This document shows positions 1 to 9,814 of a stretch of 64,000 nt of DNA, piece by piece (position 1 is the stretch's first letter; every line of letters starts with the position of its first letter). Below the pieces are notes generated by a model. The model was not told the origin of the DNA, searched no databases, and worked only from the letters and a program-made list of their open reading frames with translations. The stretch covers positions 333,503-397,502 of the forward strand of contig NZ_BAZK01000001.1 of the NCBI RefSeq assembly GCF_001310815.1. Reading direction: 5' to 3'. The translations under genes were made by a program, and so were the position numbers. Source of the DNA: Pseudovibrio denitrificans JCM 12308 (GTDB lineage: Bacteria; Pseudomonadota; Alphaproteobacteria; Rhizobiales; Stappiaceae).

Positions 1-2
1 CG

Positions 3-248
3 CTGAAGGAAGGGCGTATCGTCTTCGCAAGCCAGTCGATGGTTTTCGATTGCATCATTCGCGATTTGTCCGATTTTGGCGCCCGATTGAAGATGGAAAC
101 AACAATCGATATTCCAGATGAGTTCATGCTCTATCTGGTGCATTTGCGCCAACGCGTGAAGGCTGAAGTTCGCTGGAGAACAGCTGACACTTTAGGTGTC
201 GAGTTCATTGGTGAAAAGGAAACTGTTTCCAGCCTGATGAAAATCTAA
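3..248 (+). CDS. PilZ-domain protein, 5' end cut by the window
   Basis: The reading frame is open from the first bases, so the true start lies outside the window. The visible 81 residues look like the C-terminal part of a PilZ domain: a first strand with LKEGRIVF, the DCIIRDLSDFGARL segment equivalent to the conserved D/NxSxxG motif, and a closing strand with LGVEFIG. PilZ domains bind cyclic di-GMP and usually modulate motility, exopolysaccharide or cell-cycle proteins. The upstream arginine motif (RxxxR) is not visible here. A strong terminator follows directly, so this is the last gene of its transcript. Confidence 0.75.
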   Translation: MKEGRIVFASQSMVFDCIIRDLSDFGARLKMETTIDIPDEFMLYLVHLRQRVKAEVRWRTADTLGVEFIGEKETVSSLMKI

Positions 249-263
249 AGCACCTTCTTAAAT

Positions 264-290
264 GCCCACATTGATGGGCGTTTTTGTTTT
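264..290 (+). terminator. Rho-independent terminator after the PilZ gene
   Basis: GCCCA and TGGGC form a short stem around a CATTGA loop, followed directly by GTTTTTGTTTT. It lies 16 bases after the PilZ stop codon and upstream of the DksA/TraR-like gene. Confidence 0.7.
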
Positions 291-353
291 GCTTGCACAG
301 CTTCTCGTTTCCCGTTCATACTGATGCCAGAGTGTTGGGTGGGAGATGATCGG

Positions 354-695
354 ATGACACTTACTCTCAATGAAGCCCGGGATTTACTTCTGGCACGCAA
401 AGCTGAACTCACGGAGTTGTCAGAGATCTCTGAGAGTGATCGCGCAACCGTTACGCTCGATCAACAGTCCGTTGGCCGCCTCTCCCGCATGGACGCCATG
501 CAGCGACAAGCAATGGCACAAGCCAATGACCGCCAACGCGCCCGCGAACTCCAACGCATAGATGGCGCACTTCAACGGATCAAAGAAGATGAATACGGCT
601 TCTGTCTAGAATGCGGCGAAGACATCCCCGAAGCCCGCCTGCGTGTTGATCCCGCTGCCCTTTATTGCGTGAGCTGCGCGAAGCTGTTTGGGTAG
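354..695 (+). CDS. DksA/TraR-family zinc-finger protein
   Basis: This 113-residue protein has a helical first part and a C-terminal four-cysteine finger, CLECGEDIPEARL followed by CVSCAKLF, the signature of the DksA/TraR family (C-x2-C-x17-C-x2-C). Family members enter the RNA polymerase secondary channel and alter promoter opening, often together with ppGpp. It is shorter than E. coli DksA (about 150 residues), closer to the short TraR-like versions common in alphaproteobacteria. The start was placed at the ATG of MTLTLNEAR, which has a GGGAG about 12 bases upstream; an ATG 30 bases earlier is possible. It stands alone, convergent with the methyltransferase-like gene. Confidence 0.85.
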   Translation: MTLTLNEARDLLLARKAELTELSEISESDRATVTLDQQSVGRLSRMDAMQRQAMAQANDRQRARELQRIDGALQRIKEDEYGFCLECGEDIPEARLRVDPAALYCVSCAKLFG

Positions 696-703
696 ATGTG
701 TCT

Positions 704-1390
704 CTAGACAACTACAGTAACATTGCGTTTCAGGACAAACAACCAAGCCTGCATGTCCATGTTGTCTTTCTTCGCGATCTCAAACGACGTACTAACCTGA
801 TGGCCAAACCAATCTGCAAATACATAGGGCATGACATTCGGCTTCACCCCAAATGGGTCCTTAGCTCCTGCTTCTGAAGGGCCATGAGCGTCTGTGTGTT
901 CTATAATCACAAGGCCGTCGCTATGTATTTGGTTGAGCCAAGTCGTTAGTGCTTGCCTTGGGTTCCAGCCTTGATCCAACGAGTTAGAGTAGATGAAATC
1001 AAAGGTATTTCGCCATTCCTCTCTTTCGTCGTGAAAATCCCATTCTACTGAGCGGTCAAACTGATTGGCAGTGGGAGAGATGTCCGTTCCGAAGACATCG
1101 AATGCTTTATCCTCAACAAGATAATTCTGCTCAAATCCGTTTCTCGAGCCGTGGCAAATGCCTCTGAACCGATCGTGTTGGAAGCTTTCTCGGACAATGT
1201 TCTTCACTCGATCAAGCGTTGCCTTATCTGCCCAAATCTTTTGAAGTTTCTTCTTGTTGTAGAAAATCTGTGTTTCTTTGTAGGTCTCGTATGAATCGTA
1301 GCGATGCAGATAAAAATCCAGCTCGTCCTTTGGAGTTTCTGATTTGGACGGCTTTTTCTTCTTAAACATACTCAAAATCGACGTCGTCAT
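704..1390 (-). CDS. SAM-dependent methyltransferase-like protein
   Basis: A 228-residue cytosolic protein. After a lysine-rich N-terminus (KKKKPSK), the middle has GICHGSRNGFE and VFGTDISPTA, which look like motif I and the acidic loop of a class I Rossmann-fold methyltransferase, followed by FDFIYSNSLDQ and a long helix ending in GLVIIEHTD, the usual motif IV/VI region. The nearest recognisable type is the FkbM/Methyltransf_11-like group; the substrate cannot be inferred. Start chosen at MTTSILSMF; a second ATG lies 24 bases upstream. The gene is convergent with dksA-like, and it stands apart from guaA, whose terminator lies between them. Confidence 0.55.
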   Translation of the reverse strand: MTTSILSMFKKKKPSKSETPKDELDFYLHRYDSYETYKETQIFYNKKKLQKIWADKATLDRVKNIVRESFQHDRFRGICHGSRNGFEQNYLVEDKAFDVFGTDISPTANQFDRSVEWDFHDEREEWRNTFDFIYSNSLDQGWNPRQALTTWLNQIHSDGLVIIEHTDAHGPSEAGAKDPFGVKPNVMPYVFADWFGHQVSTSFEIAKKDNMDMQAWLFVLKRNVTVVV

Positions 1391-1510
1391 CGCAGCAGCG
1401 CCTCTTAGTCGCATTTCCTGCGCCGATCATCCTACTGAACAGAGAGAGACACAAACCATACTATTTTAGTGTTTTAAGTCGGTCCGATGCTCTGTCTGCT
1501 GCTCAAACAA

Positions 1511-1542
1511 AAAAACCGGAGAAGTTCCCTTCCCCGGTTTTT
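1511..1542 (-). terminator. Terminator of guaA
   Basis: On the minus strand AAAAACCGG and CCGGTTTTT pair around a 14-base GAAGGGAAC-containing loop, followed by a run of T. It lies 8 bases beyond the guaA stop codon. Confidence 0.75.
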
Positions 1543-1549
1543 GATAATT

Positions 1550-3097
1550 TTATTCCCACTCGATGGTTCCCGGAGGCTTGGAGGTCACATCGTAAACGAC
1601 GCGGTTGATGCCGCGGACTTCGTTGATGATGCGGGTCGCTGCCCGGCCAAGGAACTCCATATCGTAGTGATAGAAGTCAGCTGTCATTCCGTCCACGGAG
1701 GTCACTGCACGCAGGGCACAGACGAACTCGTAGGTGCGGCCATCGCCCATTACGCCAACTGTCTGCACCGGCAGAAGAACTGCGAATGCCTGCCAGATGG
1801 CGTCGTAAAGACCTGCCTTGCGGATTTCATCAAGATAGATGGCGTCTGCCTGACGGAGAATGTCTAGCTTCTCGCGGGTGATACCACCTGGGCAACGGAT
1901 TGCCAGACCTGGGCCTGGGAATGGGTGACGCCCAATGAAGCTGTCCGGAAGGCCAAGTTCGCGACCGAGATCACGAACTTCGTCCTTGAACAGCTCACGA
2001 AGTGGTTCGACCAGCTGCATGTTCATCCGCTCTGGCAAGCCACCAACATTGTGGTGAGACTTGATGGTTACGGATGGACCGCCGGTGAAGGAGACACTCT
2101 CGATCACGTCAGGATACAGCGTACCCTGCGCGAGGAAGTCAGCACCACCAAGCTTTTTCGCTTCTTCTTCGAAGACTTCGATGAAGAGCTTGCCGATGGT
2201 TTTGCGTTTGACTTCTGGATCGCTTTCACCTTCCAACTGGCCAATGAACAGATCAGAAGCGTCTACGTGAACCAGCGGGATGTTATAGTGATCGCGGAAC
2301 ATGGAAACGACCTGCTCGGTCTCTCCAAGGCGCATCAAGCCGTGGTCTACATAGATACAGGTGAGCTGATCACCGATAGCTTCGTGGATCAGAACAGCTG
2401 CTACGGAGCTGTCAACGCCGCCGGATAGGCCGCAGATGACCTTGCCGTCGCCAACCTGATCACGGATCGCCTGAATGGCCTGCTGGCGGTACTCCGCCAT
2501 GGTCCAGTCGCCTGAACAGCCTGCGATTTTGTGGGTGAAGTTCTCAATGAGCTTCGCCCCATCTGGCGTATGCACCACTTCCGGGTGGAACTGAACGGCG
2601 TAGAAGTGGCGTTTCTCGTCTGCAATTGCTGCAAACGGCGCGCCTTCTGAAGTGCCGATCACTTCAAAACCTTCTGGAAGGGAAACAACACGGTCGCCAT
2701 GGCTCATCCAAACCTGATGCTTGGAGCCCTGTTCCCAGCAGCCTTCAAACAGTGCAGAAGACTTTTCGACGGAAACAAACGCCCGGCCAAACTCTTTATG
2801 GTCGGATGTGGCAACTTCGCCGCCCAATTGGGCGCACATGGTCTGCTGACCATAACAAATTCCGAGGACAGGAATTCCAGCCTCGAATACGATCTGGGGT
2901 GCACGCGGGCTCCCCATTTCAGTCGTGGATGCCGGACCACCTGACAGGATCACCGCCTTTGGATTCATTTCCTTAAAAGCAGCTTCTGCAGACTGGAACG
3001 GAACGATCTCAGAATACACACCAGACTCGCGCACACGGCGCGCAATGAGCTGAGTGACCTGAGATCCGAAATCAATAATGAGGATGCGGTCAGTCAT
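1550..3097 (-). CDS. guaA: GMP synthase (glutamine-hydrolysing)
   Basis: This 515-residue enzyme converts XMP to GMP with ATP and glutamine, the last step of guanylate synthesis. The N-terminal class I amidotransferase domain has the nucleophile elbow GICYGQQTM (Cys near residue 83) and the His-Glu pair in QFHPEVVHT. The synthetase domain follows, with the PP-loop [11 protein letters not shown] near residue 225, and the C-terminal dimerisation domain ends in the family's typical [11 protein letters not shown]. Length and motifs are complete, with no frameshift. It is transcribed alone, with its own terminator, and is diverged from the rest of the purine genes; guaB sits 38 kb away across the island. 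Confidence 0.98.
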   Translation of the reverse strand: MTDRILIIDFGSQVTQLIARRVRESGVYSEIVPFQSAEAAFKEMNPKAVILSGGPASTTEMGSPRAPQIVFEAGIPVLGICYGQQTMCAQLGGEVATSDHKEFGRAFVSVEKSSALFEGCWEQGSKHQVWMSHGDRVVSLPEGFEVIGTSEGAPFAAIADEKRHFYAVQFHPEVVHTPDGAKLIENFTHKIAGCSGDWTMAEYRQQAIQAIRDQVGDGKVICGLSGGVDSSVAAVLIHEAIGDQLTCIYVDHGLMRLGETEQVVSMFRDHYNIPLVHVDASDLFIGQLEGESDPEVKRKTIGKLFIEVFEEEAKKLGGADFLAQGTLYPDVIESVSFTGGPSVTIKSHHNVGGLPERMNMQLVEPLRELFKDEVRDLGRELGLPDSFIGRHPFPGPGLAIRCPGGITREKLDILRQADAIYLDEIRKAGLYDAIWQAFAVLLPVQTVGVMGDGRTYEFVCALRAVTSVDGMTADFYHYDMEFLGRAATRIINEVRGINRVVYDVTSKPPGTIEWE

Positions 3098-3212
3098 GCG
3101 CAGCTTCTACTCTGTACGCATTGATTTGGGAAGGTCTATTCCGAGGAAATTTTGGAGTTACGCTAAGAGCGCTAGGTGTTTTTCTGTGAGCTTTGAACAA
3201 AGCTGCGCCAAG

Positions 3213-3707
3213 CTACAAAATGGACTGCTCGTGCTCTTCTATACTGCTCATCATCTGACCCAGTCTGATGCGCTCCTGAACATCAAGCTGTGGCAAAAGA
3301 TTCTTTTCGAGCTTCTCCAGCTGCGCTTCCAAAGAGCGCAGAACAACACGCCCTTCTTCTGTCAGGCTTAGCCGAACCAGGCGTCGATCTCTCGGATGTT
3401 CCTGCTTCTTGATGAGGTTGGCTTCTGATAGACGTTTTACAGCGCGGGAGACTGCAACCGTATCCAGACCAATGACAGGACCAAGTTCCCGAACAGAGAC
3501 AGCTCCCAAACGTTCAGAAGCGCTCAGGACCAACCAGGAAGGAAGAGACAGTCCGTAATTTGTCTGCAAGTGTTCAGAGAGGCGTCGCTCAATGAAGCGG
3601 CCTGTCGCAATGATGCGAAGCGGCAAATAGTTCAGCAGCTCGACGTTATGTTCGTCTTCAAACAGACTTGCCTGTGTCATTATGTTGGCACGGTACTTCT
3701 CGGCCAT
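3213..3707 (-). CDS. MarR-family transcriptional regulator
   Basis: A 164-residue winged-helix protein. The recognition region reads VSRAVKRLSEANLIKKQ followed by the wing HPRDRRLVRLSLTEEG, the classic MarR signature (DxRxxxxxLTxxG). The start was placed at the first ATG, which has AAAGGG six bases upstream; a second ATG (MTQASLF) 27 bases in is possible. MarR proteins are dimeric repressors that usually respond to phenolic ligands. The gene lies 115 bases upstream of guaA in the same direction but is probably separate. The divergently placed target is not obvious, because the next plus-strand gene is a TPR protein 310 bases away. Confidence 0.9.
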   Translation of the reverse strand: MAEKYRANIMTQASLFEDEHNVELLNYLPLRIIATGRFIERRLSEHLQTNYGLSLPSWLVLSASERLGAVSVRELGPVIGLDTVAVSRAVKRLSEANLIKKQEHPRDRRLVRLSLTEEGRVVLRSLEAQLEKLEKNLLPQLDVQERIRLGQMMSSIEEHEQSIL

Positions 3708-4017
3708 AACCCTTTTGCCCTGCGTCGAATGCTTTGCTTCACTCCATTGACCGATAAGAAAAACGGAAAATGGTTAAGCTGACTTGAATATTGGTGATTT
3801 TTCCCAGGCACTAGCCCCTGATTGTGGTTTTGATGCGTTCAAGATCATCTATCCACGCCTTCCTTCCCGATCCACTCGTTCCACCTTTGACGCTGATTTG
3901 CCAAGCGCTTAGGCTTCTTACTGCATAGATACGAATTTGATTCGCAGAATTGCCTGTCAGCAGATCCATCCGGTTGGATCTACGGACGGCACTGCCCAAC
4001 AAGGGGGTCCGTAAAAG

Positions 4018-5238
4018 ATGACAGAGACACTGCGTGGAACGCCGGAAGCCGATACCCGGCAAGAGAAAATCAACGCTGCACTGGATGCGATTTCTTATCT
4101 GGAACAGGATGAACGCTTTGATGAAGTGATCCCTGTTTATCAGGATCTCGTGGGTCGCTACCCGGATGATGTGGAACTTCTCTTTAAGATGGCAACAATC
4201 ATGCTGCGCAATGGTGACCTTCGGGAGTCCGTTGCTCATTTGCGCAAAGTTTTGTTCATGAAGCCAGAGCATCTGCCAGCCCGCGCCAATATGGGCAACG
4301 CGCTGCTTTTGCTTGGCTATCTAGAGCAAGCTAAAGAGGCATTTGACGCTGTCGTAGAAGCCGAGCCAGACAATCGCAATGCGCTCTATGGACTGGCGAC
4401 TATTCTGATCAAAATGCACGTGCATGCAGAAGCTGAGCCCTACGCCAGACGCCTTGTACAGCAGATCCCCAATAGCGCCCCTGCTCTTTCTTTGCTCGGC
4501 GATGCTTTAAGTGCTGAGACGAATGCAGAAGCAGCGATCTTGAACTATCGTGCGGCCCTGAGATTTGATCCGCATTATGTTCCAGCGCTTCTTGGTCTGT
4601 CGAAAGTACTGATTATCCGCAAGAAAAGCGAAGAGGCTCTTGCTCGCCTCAATGAGGCGCATGATCTGCAACCGCGCAACGTGGAAGTGCTTGTTGCAAT
4701 GGGCCATGCTTATTTGCTGGAGGACAGTACGGCCAGTGCTGTTGAGAGCTTTGAGCTAGCGCATGCGTGCGAGCCAGACAATGCGGCGGCTCTTGTGCAT
4801 CTAAGCATCGGCAAGCGGAAGATGGGACTGGTGTATGCTGGCGTTTATCATGCTGCAGCAGCCTGGCGCCTCGCTCCCGGCAACAAGCAGGTTGCTAATG
4901 CGCTTGGCGCCGCACTTGCGGCAGCAGGTGCCAGCGATGCTGCCCGTGACGTGCTGACCTCTCACGCAAGAGGTCATGAGTTTATGGAAGCCACAATCGC
5001 AGCCATCAAAGAAATCGAATATCTTGCTGAGCAAGGCTATGAGCGACCTGTTCGTGAAGAAAAACGTGTGGCTGAGGCTGTGGAGGTAGATGAGCCTGAC
5101 GCAACAGAGAACGCTGAGCTGGACGAGACAGAAGTACTTCAGGAAGAAAGCGGCGAAGCAGCGAGCGTGGAGCAAGCTGACAAGACTGAAGACAAGCCTG
5201 AGCCTTCTGAAGAACTCGAAGAGAAGTCTACAAGCTAA
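4018..5238 (+). CDS. Tetratricopeptide-repeat protein with acidic tail
   Basis: A 406-residue soluble protein with no signal peptide. About eight to nine 34-residue TPR units run from residue 20 to 310, recognisable from repeating A-x2-Y/L-P-x2-A patterns such as ARANMGNALLLLGYLEQA and ALSLLGDALSAE. Residues after about 345 form a glutamate-rich, low-complexity tail (TENAELDETEVLQEES). TPR arrays are protein-interaction scaffolds; no catalytic domain is fused. The gene is monocistronic, with a strong terminator after it that it shares with the convergent rsmB-type gene. Specific partner unknown. Confidence 0.85.
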   Translation: MTETLRGTPEADTRQEKINAALDAISYLEQDERFDEVIPVYQDLVGRYPDDVELLFKMATIMLRNGDLRESVAHLRKVLFMKPEHLPARANMGNALLLLGYLEQAKEAFDAVVEAEPDNRNALYGLATILIKMHVHAEAEPYARRLVQQIPNSAPALSLLGDALSAETNAEAAILNYRAALRFDPHYVPALLGLSKVLIIRKKSEEALARLNEAHDLQPRNVEVLVAMGHAYLLEDSTASAVESFELAHACEPDNAAALVHLSIGKRKMGLVYAGVYHAAAAWRLAPGNKQVANALGAALAAAGASDAARDVLTSHARGHEFMEATIAAIKEIEYLAEQGYERPVREEKRVAEAVEVDEPDATENAELDETEVLQEESGEAASVEQADKTEDKPEPSEELEEKSTS

Positions 5239-5260
5239 TCATTTTGTTTTCAGTAAAAAA

Positions 5261-5297
5261 GCCTGTCGTAGGTATGCTGCGACAGGCTTTCATTTTT
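5261..5297. terminator. Bidirectional terminator between TPR and rsmB-type genes
   Basis: GCCTGTCG and the partner CGACAGGC form a stem around TAGGTATGCTG, preceded by AAAAAA and followed by TTTCATTTTTT. It therefore works on both strands for the two converging genes. Confidence 0.8.
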
Positions 5298-5321
5298 TGA
5301 TAGTTGTTGGCCGGCTAGCTC

Positions 5322-6614
5322 TTAGTATCGTTCCATCATTGCGATGAAAAAGCCGTCCGTTCCTGTGTGATGCGGTGTCAGCGTGATCATACCACCATCC
5401 TTGAACAGCGGACGGCGAGATGTAACATCGCCAAAGTGCTCTTCCCAGACTGGAGCCAGGTCAACAAGCTTGAAGTCTGAATGCTTTTCGAGGAACGCTT
5501 GAACCTGAAGCTGGTTTTCTGCTGGTACAAGTGAGCATGTTGCATAGATCAGTTTACCGCCAGAGCGCACGAAACGGGTTGCTGTTTCCAGCACCTGCGC
5601 CTGATCTTCAACACGCCCATTCAGCGCATTCTCAGTTACACGCCACTTGGTATCCGGACGACGGCGCCAAACACCGGTGCCTGAACACGGCGCATCAACA
5701 AACACGCGGTCCATTTTGCCATCACAAATGTCCAGAGAGCCGGTTTGCGGATCAATAGTCTGGATATTGCGCACACCAGCACGGGCCATGCGGTCATAGA
5801 GCGGTGCCAGACGAGTTTTGTGAGCATCATAAGCGTAGATCTGCCCTTTGTTCTGCATCTGCGCTGCAAGGGCGAGGCTTTTACCACCGCCACCAGCGCA
5901 AAGATCCAGAACCTGCTCGCCTGGCTGAGCGCCAGAAAGGATGGAGGCAATCTGAGATGCTTCATCCTGCAGCTCAAACCAGCCTTTTCGGAAACTTTCT
6001 TCTGCCTGAACGTGCGGTGACTTACGAGGTCCCACCACTGGTTCCAAACGAACACCAACTGGTGAGAGACCACTTGATTCTGGATGCAGGTGTGACAGGC
6101 GTTTGAGAACTTTATCCTGCGAACTCTTCACCGTATTGACGCGCATATCAATTGGCGCGCGCTCAGAAAGAGAGCGACCAACAGCCAGAGCGTCTTCACC
6201 AAAGTTTTCCTGAAAGTGTGGCCAGAGCCATTCCGGGATGTTTGCGGAGATCTGATCGTTGTCGCCGACCTGCTTGTTTTCAATCAGCGCGGTGCGTTCT
6301 GCATCGGACAGAGGCTCTGGTGCATGACGGTCTTCTTCCATCACCTGCTCCAGCTTCTCGACCTGATTGCCCCAGCCCCAAATATAAGTGGCAAGCACAA
6401 GAGCGCGTGCACTCTCAGATCCCATCGCTTGCGCGTGGGAGAGCTTGTGGCGCAGCGCATCAAAAACCAGATTGCCGATGGCCACCCGGTCACCGGATCC
6501 TGCGAACCTGTGCTTGTTGCCCCAATCCTTCAGAGCTTCCTGCACAGGACGGCGGCGGTCATTAATTTCTGTCAGCACTTCAATTGCAGCCGCAATTCGT
6601 CCACCGTCGCGCAT
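5322..6614 (-). CDS. RsmB/NOP2-family rRNA m5C methyltransferase
   Basis: This 430-residue protein belongs to the RsmB/NOP2/SUN family that methylates C5 of a cytosine in 16S rRNA. The SAM-binding core is at LDLCAGGGGKSLALA (about residue 237). The two catalytic cysteines are in VDAPCSGTG (about 307) and IYATCSLVP (about 360). The N-terminal 100 residues are helical and only loosely NusB-like, so it is an alphaproteobacterial variant rather than a strict RsmB orthologue. In many relatives this gene sits next to guaB; here it is separated from guaB by about 35 kb of accessory DNA, which supports insertion of that DNA. Confidence 0.9.
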   Translation of the reverse strand: MRDGGRIAAAIEVLTEINDRRRPVQEALKDWGNKHRFAGSGDRVAIGNLVFDALRHKLSHAQAMGSESARALVLATYIWGWGNQVEKLEQVMEEDRHAPEPLSDAERTALIENKQVGDNDQISANIPEWLWPHFQENFGEDALAVGRSLSERAPIDMRVNTVKSSQDKVLKRLSHLHPESSGLSPVGVRLEPVVGPRKSPHVQAEESFRKGWFELQDEASQIASILSGAQPGEQVLDLCAGGGGKSLALAAQMQNKGQIYAYDAHKTRLAPLYDRMARAGVRNIQTIDPQTGSLDICDGKMDRVFVDAPCSGTGVWRRRPDTKWRVTENALNGRVEDQAQVLETATRFVRSGGKLIYATCSLVPAENQLQVQAFLEKHSDFKLVDLAPVWEEHFGDVTSRRPLFKDGGMITLTPHHTGTDGFFIAMMERY

Positions 6615-6917
6615 GAATGATCCCTAATTCCGTGAATTCTATTTTACGATTTATTCGTTTGGCTTTGCAGCGTGTATGCCAATACTCAAGGCATTTCAAT
6701 AGTGCATAGCATCTGTGAGGCAAAGCTCACATCAACTCATTCAACAATTTCTTGGGTGTTGCATCGCTCACATATGCGGGATTTAGCAGATAACAGTAAA
6801 AATACAGATATTTATGGGGTTCACCCGCTACCTCGTGACGCATAGCGCATTTTACTAAAAACATAGATGCTGTCTCGCAACTCGTCGCAATCCTGTAAAC
6901 AACCCGTGTTGCGTTCT
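6615..6917. other. Intergenic region, no gene seen
   Basis: About 300 bases between the divergent rsmB-type gene and the small membrane protein. AT-rich with no open frame on either strand that looks coding. It presumably carries the two divergent promoters, but no clear -35/-10 pair was recognised. Confidence 0.5.
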
Positions 6918-7214
6918 ATGTTTTATCAGGTCTCCATCTTTCTGCTTGGCAATGCCATTCTGTTTCTTTTGAAGGCAGATCTTATTGGCGCTTCGATTGC
7001 ATCCAACTCCCCGGTTAGTGCAAAGCAAAACCATTACATGTTCGCAGCTGGCGCTTTTACGACTGATGCGCTGCTTTCAGCCGTTCTTTCTTTGGGCAGC
7101 CTTGCGCTGTTGGAGCTGGTCTTTGCAGTCTCCACGACATGGTATTACTCAGTTGTTTGCCTGCTGACATACTTGAGTATTCTCAGCTTCTTCACTCTTC
7201 GCATTCATCGATAA
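6918..7214 (+). CDS. Small integral membrane protein, unknown function
   Basis: A 98-residue protein starting MFYQVSIFLL. Three hydrophobic segments are visible: residues 1-20, about 45-68 (AGAFTTDALLSAVLSLGSLA) and about 72-94. There are no charged residues in the segments and no recognised domain. An in-frame ATG 51 bases upstream would add a polar N-terminus (MLSRNSSQSCKQP) and is less likely. It is transcribed alone and converges on the chemotaxis receptor gene across a strong terminator. Function unknown. Confidence 0.55.
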   Translation: MFYQVSIFLLGNAILFLLKADLIGASIASNSPVSAKQNHYMFAAGAFTTDALLSAVLSLGSLALLELVFAVSTTWYYSVVCLLTYLSILSFFTLRIHR

Positions 7215-7228
7215 GCTGAATACAAAAA

Positions 7229-7268
7229 TGGCTCACCCGCTTCCGGAGTGAGCCATCTTTCTTTTTGT
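7229..7268. terminator. Bidirectional terminator
   Basis: TGGCTCAC and GTGAGCCA pair around CCGCTTCCGGA. Flanking AAAAA on one side and TCTTTCTTTTTG on the other serve the two converging genes. Confidence 0.8.
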
Positions 7269-7280
7269 ATTTGATCGCAG

Positions 7281-9310
7281 TTACGCGCTTTTTACATTGC
7301 GCAGGAAGCTTGCGATATTGTCTTTCAGAATATCAGCCTGCTTGTTGAGGATCTGAGAGGATGACAGGACCTGACTTGCAGTGGCGCTGGTTTCAGAAGC
7401 AGCTGAAGACACACCTGCCATACTCTCTGCAACATTCTGCGTACCAACAGCTGCTTGCTGTACATTCTCACTGATCTCAGTTGTTGCAGCGCCTTGCTGT
7501 TCTACTGCAGCTGCAATTGTTGCCGTGATATCATTCACATCAGCCATGGTTCTGGTGATGGCACTGATTGCCCCAACAGCTTCCTGAGAAGAGTTCTGGA
7601 TGCCAATGATTTGGCTGGAGATCTCTTCTGTCGCTTTGGAAGTCTGATTGGCCAACTCTTTCACTTCAGCTGCAACCACAGCAAAGCCCTTACCCGCCTC
7701 GCCAGCACGCGCCGCTTCGATTGTTGCGTTGAGAGCCAAAAGGTTGGTCTGCTCTGCAATTGCCTGAATGAGGGTCACCACTTCACCAATCCGCTGAGCA
7801 GCGCTGTCCAGACTGGAGACTTTGTCGTTGGTTATCTGCGCTGTTGATGTGGCATCAGAAACAACCTTCTGTGTCTGTCCGATCTGGCGACTGATTTCAT
7901 CAATAGACGCGGCCAGCTCCTCAGCAGCAGACGCAACTGTCTGCACATTGGTGGAAGCTTCTTCAGAAGACGCTGCAGCGGTTGTTGACTGCTCTGTTGC
8001 ATGTTCAGCAATACCCGTCAGAGCTTTTGCCGAGATTTCCATTTCTGTGGAGTTATCTGCCACAGTGGTCAGACTTTCCTGAATGGTATCGTCAAAGTCT
8101 GTAATGAGCTCATCAATATGCTTTTGACGCAGCGCACGGGCTTCCTGCTCCTGCTCAGATTCACTTTGCAGCTTCAGGCGTTCAACAGCATTGCCAACAA
8201 ACACTTCCAGTGCTTTCGCCATCTGACCGATTTCGTCTTTGCGATCCGTGAAAGCGACTGGCTCGTCTACGTTCCCTTTTGTCAGGGAGTTCATACGCGC
8301 TGTGATGCCAACAACCGGCTTTGCGATAGAAGACCCGACAAACCACAGAACAACCACACCCAGTGCCAGGCAGATGAGCGCCGTAATGATGGCGTTGGTG
8401 CGGGTGGTGTTTGCAGCCGCCAGGAGCTCTGCTTTATCGACGGTTACGATTGCAGACCAGACCTGCTCAGTGCCACGCAGTGTCAGCGGATAAGTCGCGA
8501 TCTCCTTGTCGCCCAGTTCGATCACGATCGGCTGCGTACCTGCATCAACAATAAGCTGTGCGATGTCTGCTGGGATCTCTTCACCTTTTAGCTCGGTGTT
8601 GGAATGTGCAACCCACTTGCCATCATCGCTTACGAGGCCGACAAAACCGCTTTTGAACTTTCTGGACGCCTCGAGGCTCGCAATAAGGCCGTTGAGGAAC
8701 ACATCACCAGTGACAACGCCGATTGCCTTGCCATTAGCATTAAACACAGGCGAAGACATGGAAACTGCCATGACGGTATCGCCCTGAGATTCAAAGCTGT
8801 ATGGCGGCGTTACCACATCACGACCCAGTCTGAGGGGAAGGCCGTACCAGCTGTCCGCATCGGCCTCATCTGCACCAGCAATCCGCCAACCGGTTTTGCC
8901 ATCCTTGCGGGAGAAATAAGGAGAGAAGCGGCCTGCCTCACTGTTGTAATCCTGCCCCACATGAGCAGCATCCTCGCCGATGGTGTTGGGCTCAAAGGAG
9001 GTGGTCAGGCCATCAATAGTGGGGTTGTTTGAGAAGAAGTCGCGCGCAATGTTGGCGACCTGCTCACGGGACAAGTCTACATGAAGGAGCGTTTGTTCCA
9101 GCTGATCTGCAAAACTTGCGGTGATGATTTGGGCTTCGCTGATGGTTTGATTGGCCAGATCTGCTTGAACCTGTGCGTTCTCAATAAGTAATTCCTGTCC
9201 TGCCTCTTCTGAAGAGTTGGACATAAGGACTGAAACAACTGTGATGAGGCAATAAAGCCAAGCAAAAACACGGCATTCGCAGCAGCGAATATCCTGAGGC
9301 GCAGTGACAT
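7281..9310 (-). CDS. Methyl-accepting chemotaxis protein with dCache sensor (apparent frameshift near the start)
   Basis: About 676 residues after restoring one base. Order: transmembrane helix 1, a periplasmic dCache-type sensor (about 40-300), TM2 ([20 protein letters not shown]), HAMP ([11 protein letters not shown]), and a long coiled-coil signalling domain whose hairpin tip contains [20 protein letters not shown]. It relays periplasmic ligand binding to CheA/CheW. The frame continuing upstream lacks a normal TM1. Minus-strand reading from 9310 gives [20 protein letters not shown], and adding one C to GCCTC at 9246-9250 joins it to [17 protein letters not shown], a perfect TM1. The break is therefore probably a base missing from a CCC run, and the true start is 9310. 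No terminal CheR-binding pentapeptide is seen. The ligand is unknown. Confidence 0.88.
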
Positions 9311-9776
9311 GGTTATTTTCCATTGAATTAGTTCAATTTATTCTCAACCTCTCTACCCCTCAAAAATTAATTGCAACTTAAGTCTAGTGTTTTCCAAAGA
9401 AAACCTAGTAATACATTTTGCCGCACTCAATTTTTATCAATACAACTCATTGCTTTTTCTATATTAATTGAAACTTCCAAATAATCGACAAAGATGCAAA
9501 AATATTTTCTCTGCGTGAGATAATTTGCGATATAGCTGAATATTTCTATTCTATATGCAGAGGGCATATATTTTGCGACTCAATTATGGTCTCTAGTTGA
9601 ATGCTTCAAGTTACTTTGCTGGCTAAAGTTATTCTAATATATCAACATAGATCCAATTGAAGCAGAACGACATCGAATAGGTATATCAATTGTCCCCTCG
9701 TCATGATCTCAAACCCTTCCTCAAGCTCAATCCCCCTCCAGTTTCAAAGTACATTCTTCCGAATTACTTTGTTTGG
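9311..9776. other. AT-rich intergenic region, no gene seen
   Basis: About 470 bases of strikingly AT-rich sequence upstream of the chemotaxis receptor gene. No plausible coding frame was found on either strand. It probably contains the receptor's promoter, and it marks the transition from housekeeping to accessory DNA. Confidence 0.5.
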
Positions 9777-9800
9777 TAGAAGGGAACAATGTCCCTTCTA
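9777..9800. repeat. Perfect 9-bp inverted repeat, possible terminator of the yjhX-GNAT pair
   Basis: TAGAAGGGA and TCCCTTCTA flank an ACAATG spacer. It lies 14 bases beyond the GNAT stop codon, where a terminator would be expected, but there is no good T run on the minus strand. Confidence 0.5.
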
Positions 9801-9814
9801 CACGTGTAGCTTTT

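Noticed and set aside
3811..4272. Minus-strand 153-residue frame antisense to the TPR gene
   Set aside because: Shadow frame: the TPR frame has the repeat pattern and the start signal.
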